From positions 54,986 to 94,133 of the forward strand of contig DIOL01000002.1 of the NCBI GenBank assembly GCA_002423895.1: a stretch of DNA of 39,148 nucleotides, written 5' to 3'. Positions 33,314 through 39,148 of this stretch are shown here, one piece after another (position 1 is the stretch's first letter; every line of letters starts with the position of its first letter). A program made the translations under genes and the position numbers. The notes beneath the pieces are model-generated. The model made no database searches, was not told the origin of the DNA, and was given only the letters and a program-made list of their open reading frames with translations. The stretch comes from Bacteroidales bacterium UBA5515. Lineage in GTDB: Bacteria > Bacteroidota > Bacteroidia > Bacteroidales > P3.

Positions 33314-34345
33314 ATGAAAAGCAAAAAATGGAAAATAGATTGGAAGAATTTTATTATAACATATTTTGTTTCTTTAGCATTCACATACGCAATAAATTAT
33401 ACAATAGATTTTAATATTTACGGCAATTACTTTGCTCAAAGACCAAATATTTATTTCAGAATAAATATTCCCATATCAACATTAACAATATTTATTATAG
33501 TATCCTATGTATTCATAATAAATAAACTTTTTAATTTAAGAAAACGCATTTCTAAAAGAATATTGATTGATTTTATATTCGCTATCACATTAATGTTTAT
33601 TCAAATAGTGCTTTCTGAAATCTTTTTACACGTAAAAGTGTATGACCAAATTATTTTTCTGATTAGAAATAATTTTATGTACACAAACTTTATTGAGATA
33701 TTCTTAGCAATACTTTTTACCGAATTTATTTATTATGTATTTAAGAAAAAGGAGGAAGAAATTGAAGTAAAAAAACTAATCGCAGAGAATGAAAGATATA
33801 AATATAATCAGCTGAAAAGCCAGATTAATCCTCATTTCTTGTTTAATAGCTTGAATATATTAGCAGCGATTGTATACAGAAAAAAAGATGATGAAAGTGG
33901 TGAATATATTGAAAAACTGTCGGATGTTTATCGTTATGTATTGACTAACGAAGATAATAAAGTAACAAAATTACAACTGGAAATTGAATTTATTAATAAG
34001 TATGTAGAAATTCTAAAATATAGATTTAAAGAGGGTTTAATATTTGATATTGATATTAAGAAGGATTATCTCGATAGATATATTCCAACGATGTCTTTGC
34101 AGCTACTGGTTGAGAATTGCATAAAACATAATATTTCATCAAAAGAACACCCCTTAATTATTAAAATTTATACAGAAGAAAATTTTATTATTGTTTCAAA
34201 TAATAAGAATATTAGAGAAGAAAAAAGTGTATCTACAGGAATAGGACTAAATAACTTGAACCAGAGATATGGACTTATTGCGAATAAGAGCATAGAGGTT
34301 ATTGATAATGAAGATATTTATAAAGTAAAAATACCATTAATATGA
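33314..34345 (+). CDS. LytS-type membrane histidine kinase
   Basis: 343 aa. Four transmembrane helices occupy about residues 12-30, 47-67, 77-97 and 113-137 with very short loops, so there is no obvious extracytoplasmic sensor domain; the signal may be in the membrane. A short coiled coil leads to the phosphoacceptor motif SQINPHFLFNSLN (His about 174), the hallmark of the His_kinase (PF06580) family. The ATPase part has LQLLVENCIKHNIS (N-box) near residue 265 and STGIGLNNLNQRYG (G-box) near 306. The stop overlaps the regulator start by 4 bp. It is the first gene before the array of small RNA units. Confidence 0.94.
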   Translation: MKSKKWKIDWKNFIITYFVSLAFTYAINYTIDFNIYGNYFAQRPNIYFRINIPISTLTIFIIVSYVFIINKLFNLRKRISKRILIDFIFAITLMFIQIVLSEIFLHVKVYDQIIFLIRNNFMYTNFIEIFLAILFTEFIYYVFKKKEEEIEVKKLIAENERYKYNQLKSQINPHFLFNSLNILAAIVYRKKDDESGEYIEKLSDVYRYVLTNEDNKVTKLQLEIEFINKYVEILKYRFKEGLIFDIDIKKDYLDRYIPTMSLQLLVENCIKHNISSKEHPLIIKIYTEENFIIVSNNKNIREEKSVSTGIGLNNLNQRYGLIANKSIEVIDNEDIYKVKIPLI

Positions 34346-35097
34346 GAGTAGTTATAATTGAAGATGAACAGGTGGCACAAGAATTTCTTGTGGATTTATT
34401 AACAAGCAATTATCAAGACATAGAAATTGTAAATGTTTTAGACTCTGTAAAAGATAGCATAGAATATCTTAATGAAAATAAAATGGATTTAATTTTTATG
34501 GATATTCATCTAAAAGATGGTAACTGCTTTAAGATTTTTGAGAAAACAAAAATAAACACTCCCATAATATTTACTACAGCTTTTGATGAGTATGCAATAA
34601 AAGCTTTTGATGTCAACAGCATTTCCTATATCCTAAAACCACTAAGTGAAAGCAAAATTAAAAAAGCAATGGATAAGTTTTATCAAACAAAACATCAGGA
34701 TAATGATGCTGATAAAATTGAAAAATTAATATCAATATTTAAGCCAGAGCAAAACTATAAAAAGCGAATAACTGTAAAATTGGGCGATAAAATTATTGTT
34801 GTTGAAGAAAAAGACATAGCCTATTTCATTGCCGAAGGTCGAACCTGCTACCTCTACACCAAAGATAATAACAAATATATTGTTGATTCTTGTTTAGAAA
34901 CACTAAACACACAACTCAATCCCACAAACTTCTTTCGCATTTCAAGAGATTGCATAACCTCTTTCAATTCCATAAAAAATATCTCAAAACACTTTAAGGG
35001 ACGATTAACCATATCCCTAATCCCAAAATACGAAAAGAATTTCATAATAAGTCAAGAGAGAGTTTCGGACTTTATGAAATTTATCAATGGAGAATAA
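34342..35097 (+). CDS. LytTR-type response regulator
   Basis: 251 aa. Receiver domain residues 1-120 with acidic pocket Glu7/Asp8 (IIEDEQ), phosphoacceptor Asp54 (LIFMDIHL), Thr in FTTAFDEYAIKAF and Lys in YILKPLSE. Residues about 141-248 form a LytTR DNA-binding domain (KRITVKLGDKIIVVEEKDIAYFIAEG, TNFFRISRDCITSFNSIKNI). LytTR domains bind pairs of 9-bp direct repeats spaced 12 bp, and five such pairs lie directly downstream, the first 31 bp after the stop. Those are the probable targets. Confidence 0.95.
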   Translation: MRVVIIEDEQVAQEFLVDLLTSNYQDIEIVNVLDSVKDSIEYLNENKMDLIFMDIHLKDGNCFKIFEKTKINTPIIFTTAFDEYAIKAFDVNSISYILKPLSESKIKKAMDKFYQTKHQDNDADKIEKLISIFKPEQNYKKRITVKLGDKIIVVEEKDIAYFIAEGRTCYLYTKDNNKYIVDSCLETLNTQLNPTNFFRISRDCITSFNSIKNISKHFKGRLTISLIPKYEKNFIISQERVSDFMKFINGE

Positions 35098-35128
35098 AAT
35101 CCTTTTTTATCCAATTCAACACTTCAAT

Positions 35129-35202
35129 ATCTCAACTCACCCTAATTCTATCCCATTTCAGTCAAATTTAATTTCCTATTAAAACAATTGGAAATATTTT
35201 TG
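35129..35202 (+). promoter_or_regulatory. LytTR-operator/promoter module 1
   Basis: Direct repeats ATCTCAACTCA (35129-35139) and ATCCCATTTCA (35150-35160), starts 21 bp apart. TATTTTTG -7 box at 35195-35202, 66 bp from the first repeat start. On the other strand the repeats read TGAGTTGAG-like, close to the LytTR consensus. Drives RNA copy 1. Confidence 0.7.
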
Positions 35203-35207
35203 CAATC

Positions 35208-35407
35208 AGAAAATTTATAGAATAGTAATAAAATACTGAATCAATATTTTTTCTTTGGACAAAAAATAATATAGAACAAATAGTTTTACCATATTATTAA
35301 TCCAATTCAAAAATTTGAACTATTCAACAATTAATTTCATGTTAATTGTTTTAGTTAAACAATAATGTGTATATGTGGTTGCCTCTTTTGGGGCAATCAC
35401 TTTTTTA
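35208..35407 (+). ncRNA. Tandem structured small RNA, copy 1 (type A)
   Basis: Predicted transcript of about 200 nt. Stems: a 5' hairpin (AGAAAATTTATAG with CAATATTTTTTCT, imperfect); AATAATAT (35265-35272) with ATATTATT (35291-35298); AACAATTAA (35326-35334) with TTAATTGTT (35342-35350); terminator GTGGTTGCCTC-TTTT-GGGGCAATCAC (35375-35400) plus U-tract. No credible ORF. Start is inferred from the -7 box, so exact to only a few bases. Confidence 0.72.
35375..35406 (+). terminator. Terminator of RNA copy 1
   Basis: 11-bp stem, UUUU loop, U6 tail. Confidence 0.9.
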
Positions 35408-35475
35408 TGCCAATTAAATTTTAATTCTTTACAAATAATTACCCTGTTGTCAGTTTACTATTTCAACACATCATT

Positions 35476-35550
35476 ATCCCAACTCACCCTGAATATATAC
35501 TATTCCAGCACAATCTAATTTTAATTAAAAAACTTTTGCACCTAATTTTG
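35476..35550 (+). promoter_or_regulatory. LytTR-operator/promoter module 2
   Basis: ATCCCAACTCA (35476-35486) and ATACTATTCCA (35497-35507), starts 21 bp apart; TAATTTTG at 35543-35550, 67 bp from the first repeat start. Drives RNA copy 2. Confidence 0.7.
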
Positions 35551-35555
35551 CACTT

Positions 35556-35757
35556 AGAAAATTTATAGATAACAAATAAAAAATAATGAATCTATATATT
35601 TTCTTTGGATAAAATAATATAGACATAAAAGTTTTAAATCATATTATAAATTCAATTCCAAATTTGAACGATTCAACAATTAATTTCATGTTTTAATTGT
35701 TTTAGTTAAACAATAATAATCGTTGTGATTGCCTCTTTCGGGGCAATCACTTTTTTT
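35556..35757 (+). ncRNA. Tandem structured small RNA, copy 2 (type A)
   Basis: About 200 nt. The 5' stem AGAAAATTTATAG / CTATATATTTTCT has a single mismatch. ATAATAT/ATATTAT, AACAATTAA (35675-35683) / TTAATTGTT (35693-35701) and terminator GTGATTGCCTC-TTTC-GGGGCAATCAC (35725-35750) follow in the same order as copy 1. Only an 8-codon ORF (MNLYIFFG). Confidence 0.74.
35725..35757 (+). terminator. Terminator of RNA copy 2
   Basis: 11-bp stem with one G-U, UUUC loop, U7 tail. Confidence 0.92.
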
Positions 35758-35826
35758 ATACCAATTAAATTTTAATTCTTTACAAATAATTACCCTGTTG
35801 TCAGTTTACTATTTCAACACATCATT

Positions 35827-35901
35827 ATCCCAACTCACCCTGAATATATCCTATTCCAGCACAATCTAATTTTCATTAAAAAACTTTTGCACCTAATTTT
35901 G
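35827..35901 (+). promoter_or_regulatory. LytTR-operator/promoter module 3
   Basis: ATCCCAACTCA (35827-35837) and ATCCTATTCCA (35848-35858), starts 21 bp apart; TAATTTTG at 35894-35901, 67 bp from the first repeat start. Nearly identical to module 2. Drives RNA copy 3. Confidence 0.7.
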
Positions 35902-35906
35902 CACTC

Positions 35907-36119
35907 AGAAAATTTATAGTTTACAAACAAAATACTGAACCTATATTTTTTCTTTGGATAATGCTTACTAAGAACATCAATATTAATTGCAAATTGCTTT
36001 TCTTATTAAAAAATCCAAATACCAAATCAGAACTATTCAGTAATCATTCATCTGTTGATTGCGTTAGTTAACAATAATAATCGACTGTGATTGTCTCTCT
36101 TGGGGCAATCACTTTTTTT
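35907..36119 (+). ncRNA. Tandem structured small RNA, copy 3 (type B)
   Basis: About 212 nt. Same 5' stem (11 of 13 pairs) and conserved TTTCTTTGGATAA, but the middle is a different sequence shared with copy 4 (ATGCTTACTAAGAA...). The third stem is GTAATCA (36040-36046) with TGATTGC (36056-36062). Terminator GTGATTGTCTC-TCTT-GGGGCAATCAC at 36087-36112. A 36-codon ORF (35961-36071, MLTKNININCK...) lies inside but its frame is not kept in copy 4. Confidence 0.72.
36087..36119 (+). terminator. Terminator of RNA copy 3
   Basis: 11-bp stem with G-U pairs, UCUU loop, U7 tail. Confidence 0.9.
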
Positions 36120-36185
36120 ATACCAATTAAATTTTAATTCTTTACAAATAATTATCAAGCCAATTTCCTACTTCAACACATCATT

Positions 36186-36260
36186 ATCCCAACTCAACCT
36201 AAATATATCCTATTTCAGTCAAATTTAATTTTCATTAAAAAACTTTTGCACCTAATTTTG
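36186..36260 (+). promoter_or_regulatory. LytTR-operator/promoter module 4
   Basis: ATCCCAACTCA (36186-36196) and ATCCTATTTCA (36207-36217), starts 21 bp apart; TAATTTTG at 36253-36260, 67 bp from the first repeat start. Drives RNA copy 4. Confidence 0.7.
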
Positions 36261-36265
36261 CACTC

Positions 36266-36469
36266 AGAAAATTTATAGATAACAAACAAAAATACTGAAC
36301 CTATATTTTTTCTTTGGATAATGCTTACTAAGAATATTAATTGCAAATTGCTTTTCTTATTAAAAATCCAAAAAACAAATCAGAACTATTCAGCAATTAT
36401 TCATCTGTTAATTGCTTTAGTTATAAATATAATTGTTGTGATTGCCTCGAATGAGGCAATCATTTTTTA
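36266..36469 (+). ncRNA. Tandem structured small RNA, copy 4 (type B)
   Basis: About 203 nt. The third stem is AGCAATTA (36392-36399) with TAATTGCT (36409-36416): relative to copies 1-3 several paired positions change together. Terminator GTGATTGCCTC-GAAT-GAGGCAATCAT (36438-36463), where the G-U pair of other copies has become A-U and the loop is replaced. Body resembles copy 3. Confidence 0.72.
36438..36468 (+). terminator. Terminator of RNA copy 4
   Basis: 10-11 bp stem, GAAU loop, U6 tail. Confidence 0.92.
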
Positions 36470-36517
36470 TACAGTATTATAAAAAAACAAGCCTTTTCCT
36501 AACTTCAATACACCATA

Positions 36518-36591
36518 ATCCCAGCTCACCCTAAATCTATCCCATTTCGCTCAATTATAATTTCCACATTAAAATCACTTATCTAAATTTG
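36518..36591 (+). promoter_or_regulatory. LytTR-operator/promoter module 5, driving the HU-related gene
   Basis: ATCCCAGCTCA (36518-36528) and ATCCCATTTCG (36539-36549), starts 21 bp apart; TAAATTTG at 36584-36591, 66 bp from the first repeat start. Same geometry as the four RNA modules, but here it precedes a protein gene with a leader of about 80 nt. Confidence 0.7.
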
Positions 36592-36618
36592 CTCCATCAA
36601 AAACTTATAAATTTAAAA

Positions 36619-36640
36619 GAGGATAAAAAGAGTAATCCTC
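36619..36640 (+). other. Hairpin in the HU-related gene leader
   Basis: GAGGAT and ATCCTC form a 6-bp stem with a 10-nt purine-rich loop, 36 nt before the ATG. Confidence 0.5.
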
Positions 36641-36663
36641 AATTTTACAAATCAAAAAAAAAG

Positions 36664-36670
36664 AAAGGAG
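36664..36670 (+). promoter_or_regulatory. Strong Shine-Dalgarno site
   Basis: AAAGGAG six bases before the ATG at 36677. Strong SD sites are scarce in Bacteroidota, which mostly use A-rich leaders, so this supports the start and suggests efficient or controlled translation. Confidence 0.75.
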
Positions 36671-36676
36671 TAATTT

Positions 36677-37108
36677 ATGTCTATTCGTTACATACGCATA
36701 ATGCGTAAAATTTCGGTTGGAGCCACACCAGGGAATAAATTCTTGGCAAAAATCTTTATGGGTGAGGCCTACGACTTCAACAAAATTGCAGCAATTATTG
36801 CAGAAACAAGTTCAATGTCAGAAGGCGACATTATGAGTGTGCTGAAACAACTTGAAAAAGTTATCAGTTGGCAACTATTAATGGGACACCCAGTAAAGTT
36901 AGGAATGTTAGGAACTTTCTATCCTGGCATTTCAGCCAAAGCAGTTAACACATTCGATGAAGTTACACCAGAAACAATTCGCAGGATTTATTGTCGTTTC
37001 CGTCCTTCAGTTTGGTTAAACAAAGAGTTGAGAGAAGCCAAAAAATCAATTGAAGAACTCGACGTTAAAGGTTACCAACCAAAACCTACCCCTCCAACAG
37101 GAAACTAA
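36677..37108 (+). CDS. HU-related histone-like DNA-binding protein
   Basis: 143 aa, the usual size of HU_rel (TIGR01201-type) proteins of Bacteroidota. The N-terminal strand MSIRYIRIMRKI is followed by helices (DFNKIAAIIAETSSMSEGDIMSVLKQLEKVISWQLLMG) and the HU saddle HPVKLGMLGTFYPGIS, then a beta arm with ETIRRIYCRFRPS and a proline-rich tail PKPTPPTGN. Probably binds and bends DNA as a dimer. It has the fifth copy of the LytTR-type promoter and ends at a terminator, so it looks like the protein output of the kinase-regulator system. Confidence 0.9.
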   Translation: MSIRYIRIMRKISVGATPGNKFLAKIFMGEAYDFNKIAAIIAETSSMSEGDIMSVLKQLEKVISWQLLMGHPVKLGMLGTFYPGISAKAVNTFDEVTPETIRRIYCRFRPSVWLNKELREAKKSIEELDVKGYQPKPTPPTGN

Positions 37109-37160
37109 ATCAATTTAATAACCTGTTTTTATTAAACTAAGACAAAATAAATAAATAAAT

Positions 37161-37200
37161 AAAAGTGACATTCCTATAATAAAAAAGAGTGTCACTTTTT
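37161..37200 (+). terminator. Terminator of the HU-related gene
   Basis: AAAAGTGACA (37161-37170) and TGTCACTTTT (37190-37199), perfect 10-bp arms with T-tract, 52 bp after the stop. Confidence 0.88.
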
Positions 37201-37331
37201 CAGTCATATAAACTAATAAAAAAATTCGCATAATTTAATTGTTGCTCTAAATATGATTTCCAATCTAAATGTTTAATTAGAAACATCTATTTTGGTATAA
37301 AACATATTGAATATAATAATTTCAATAAATC

Positions 37332-39148
37332 ATGAAAAACAAAAATACTAATTTTATTAATAAAACGAAAAAATTTCTTATAGTATTAATTATTACATTG
37401 AATGCAAATTTTGTTTTCTCACAAGTAGATGGTAATAATTTTGATTTTGCACTTGGTGATTATAGTGGCTGGAGAGGATATAAGGGAACGAATGCTACTC
37501 AATCTCCTTATACAACACCAACACTTGGACCATGGACTGGATATAACAATCCTGGTGATGTTTTGCTTGGATCAACTCATTGTTTTGAAATCAATTCCAA
37601 TATAAATGAAACAGACCCATTAATTCCAACATTAAAAAAAATTCCTACGGGTTACACTAAAAGTACACGTATTAATTGTAAACTAATCTCAGGTTCGGAT
37701 TACGCTGCCAATGCTAATATGCTTACTTACGATTTACTTGTATCACAACAAAACTGTTTGTTAACTTTTAATTTTGCAATGGTATTAAATGATGCAGGAC
37801 ATACTGGTTGGGATAATCCATTTTTTATGATTAAGGTTATGGCTTTAGATCCTGTAACTGAGCAAGAAACTGGTTTAGTTACAGAATGTGCAACATTTGA
37901 AGCAATGGGAAAAGATAATCCTATACCTCCTGGATTTGCAATCTATTCAGAAGGGATTTGGCAAAACTGGAAACAAGTATCTATTAACTTAACAAATTAT
38001 ATAACTGAAAAAGTAAGGATTAAAATTATTTTAGCATCTTGTGCATATAATGTTCACTATGCCTATGGATACTTTGTAGGGAAGGTAGGTCCATCAGTTT
38101 TAACCGTTAATGCTTGTGGGACAGGAGACACAGTAGCAGTTGTTACAGCACCTTCAGGATTTGAAAAATATGAATGGTATGAAAATCCCGGCAACCAATC
38201 AGAAGCTAATTTGCCCAATTTAGCTACAGGAACTCCTATATATAGCAGTACAGCAACTGCCACCCAACCAGCAAATAATAACTTTGTTATAACAAATTCA
38301 ATGTATGCATTACAACATAATTATTTTGTAAAAGTGACCTCACCTAGTAGTTCAACAACTATACCTGGTTGTATTGCTTACATGAGAGCTCAAGTACAAT
38401 CAATAAAACCAGTAACGCAATATAACTTTACCACCGACTGTCAATTAACAGCAACCTTCACCAATGGAACCACCTTCCCAGTAGATGATGAAGATGGAGT
38501 AAAAACATATAGATGGGACTTCGGTGATGGTACATCATCCCTTTACTCAAGCGATGATATAAATACAATTGGCAATATAAACCCAACCCATATATATACA
38601 ACATCAGGAACTTATACAGTAACCCTCACAGCTTCATACAATGGATGTGAAAATTCCTTGTCACAAGAAGTATTAATCCCCGCTACCCCATCCTTTACCC
38701 TAACTGACACCTTGATATGTATAGGCACCTCCATAAACATCCCAATAGAAAACCCAGCCATGACAGAAAATGTAACCTATACATGGACAAATCCAAATAA
38801 TCCAACCCCATTTGATGGCGAAGTTTACACAGGCACCTTTAACCAAAGGACAGAAATCATAGTCACTGCCGAAGCCCCATCCTGTACATATAGCGACACA
38901 GTAATAGTAGACGTACAAGCCTTTCCAGAAATCACCCTAATAGGCGACACCATGCTCTGCTTAGGCGAACAATCCAACATAACAGCCATGGATGCCACCG
39001 GCAATACCCAAGCCATGCAATGGTCCTTTACCGATCCAGGCAATCCACCACAATTTAACCCTAACCAACCCACCACCACCGAACCCGTACTAATCTTTAC
39101 CCCAACTCAAAACACTATCGTATATCTAATAGCAAGAACCTCACAAGG
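37332..39148 (+). CDS. Large secreted PKD/Ig-like repeat protein, 3'-truncated by window edge
   Basis: 605 codons visible from the ATG at 37332; no stop before the window end. Signal peptide to about residue 34 (ends FVFSQ). Residues 35-260 form a beta-rich domain (NFDFALGDYSGWRG, TFNFAMVLNDAGHTGWDNPFFMIKV) with a jelly-roll look. A PKD domain spans about 363-451 (YRWDFGDGTSS, HIYTTSGTYTVTLT). From 452 on, Ig-like modules of about 90 residues with paired cysteines repeat (TLTDTLICIGTSINI ... CTYSDTVIVDV; ITLIGDTMLCLGEQSNI). Such proteins are usually gliding, adhesion or T9SS cargo and end in a sorting domain, which here would be outside the window. The coding strand becomes richer in C from about 38400. 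Confidence 0.9.
   Translation, partial: MKNKNTNFINKTKKFLIVLIITLNANFVFSQVDGNNFDFALGDYSGWRGYKGTNATQSPYTTPTLGPWTGYNNPGDVLLGSTHCFEINSNINETDPLIPTLKKIPTGYTKSTRINCKLISGSDYAANANMLTYDLLVSQQNCLLTFNFAMVLNDAGHTGWDNPFFMIKVMALDPVTEQETGLVTECATFEAMGKDNPIPPGFAIYSEGIWQNWKQVSINLTNYITEKVRIKIILASCAYNVHYAYGYFVGKVGPSVLTVNACGTGDTVAVVTAPSGFEKYEWYENPGNQSEANLPNLATGTPIYSSTATATQPANNNFVITNSMYALQHNYFVKVTSPSSSTTIPGCIAYMRAQVQSIKPVTQYNFTTDCQLTATFTNGTTFPVDDEDGVKTYRWDFGDGTSSLYSSDDINTIGNINPTHIYTTSGTYTVTLTASYNGCENSLSQEVLIPATPSFTLTDTLICIGTSINIPIENPAMTENVTYTWTNPNNPTPFDGEVYTGTFNQRTEIIVTAEAPSCTYSDTVIVDVQAFPEITLIGDTMLCLGEQSNITAMDATGNTQAMQWSFTDPGNPPQFNPNQPTTTEPVLIFTPTQNTIVYLIARTSQ

Noticed and set aside
35961..36071. 36-codon ORF (MLTKNININCKLLFLL...) within RNA copy 3, as a possible small membrane peptide or toxin
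   Set aside because: Copy 4 shares the first codons but a one-base indel changes the frame, and copies 1 and 2 have no counterpart, while RNA stems are conserved in all four. Kept as a remote alternative.
35129..36591. Long tandem units as a CRISPR array or insertion-element remnant
   Set aside because: Units are 330-360 bp with promoter and terminator, no transposase and no terminal inverted repeats.
38063..39079. Minus-strand ORFs of 66-84 aa near the window end
   Set aside because: Shadows of the plus-strand PKD/Ig-like coding frame, which is open to the window end and has clear domain patterns.

Overview
The window is AT-rich DNA from a member of the Bacteroidota. Several independent signs agree: type IX secretion (T9SS) C-terminal sorting domains, a lipoprotein with a surface-export-like signal (C-KEDD), promoters of the TTG / TAnnTTTG type, a LytS/LytTR two-component pair and HU-related (HU_rel) histone-like proteins. 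I cannot name a genus.

Layout. 1-5.8 kb: the 3' part of a membrane pyrophosphatase, two T9SS cargo proteins and a DUF1801 protein, closed by clear hairpin terminators. 5.8-10.5 kb: an unusual fusion of an HU-like domain to a secreted beta-barrel, preceded by five palindromic sites at an exact 22-bp pitch; then a membrane-anchored MutS-like ATPase, an outer-membrane protein and a lipoprotein, all on the minus strand. 10.6-20.4 kb: one minus-strand operon, TetR regulator - TolC - HlyD - ABC ATPase - metallo-beta-lactamase-fold hydrolase - flavodoxin - ferredoxin/nitroreductase - GIY-YIG-like protein - second ABC ATPase - two ABC-2 permeases. It looks like a YbhGFSR-type efflux pump whose two ATPase halves are split by a redox module. 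20.6-21.3 kb: a divergent VanX-type D,D-dipeptidase. 21.4-32.9 kb: a compact sulfur amino-acid operon (metY-cysK-cysE-metX-hom-metH-metF-asd) behind a SAM-I riboswitch; asd has a frameshifted N-terminus as read here.

33.3-37.1 kb holds the most novel locus. A LytS-type kinase and LytTR regulator overlap by 4 bp. Behind them lie five copies of one promoter module, each with two 11-bp direct repeats exactly 21 bp apart (the geometry of LytTR operators) and a TAnnTTTG box at a fixed distance. The first four modules each drive a predicted structured RNA of about 200 nt ending in a strong terminator; the fifth drives an HU-related DNA-binding protein. Compensatory changes between the RNA copies support a real structure. 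I read this as a two-component system controlling a family of tandem small RNAs plus a nucleoid-type protein. 37.3 kb to the end: the start of a large secreted PKD/Ig-like repeat protein that runs off the window.
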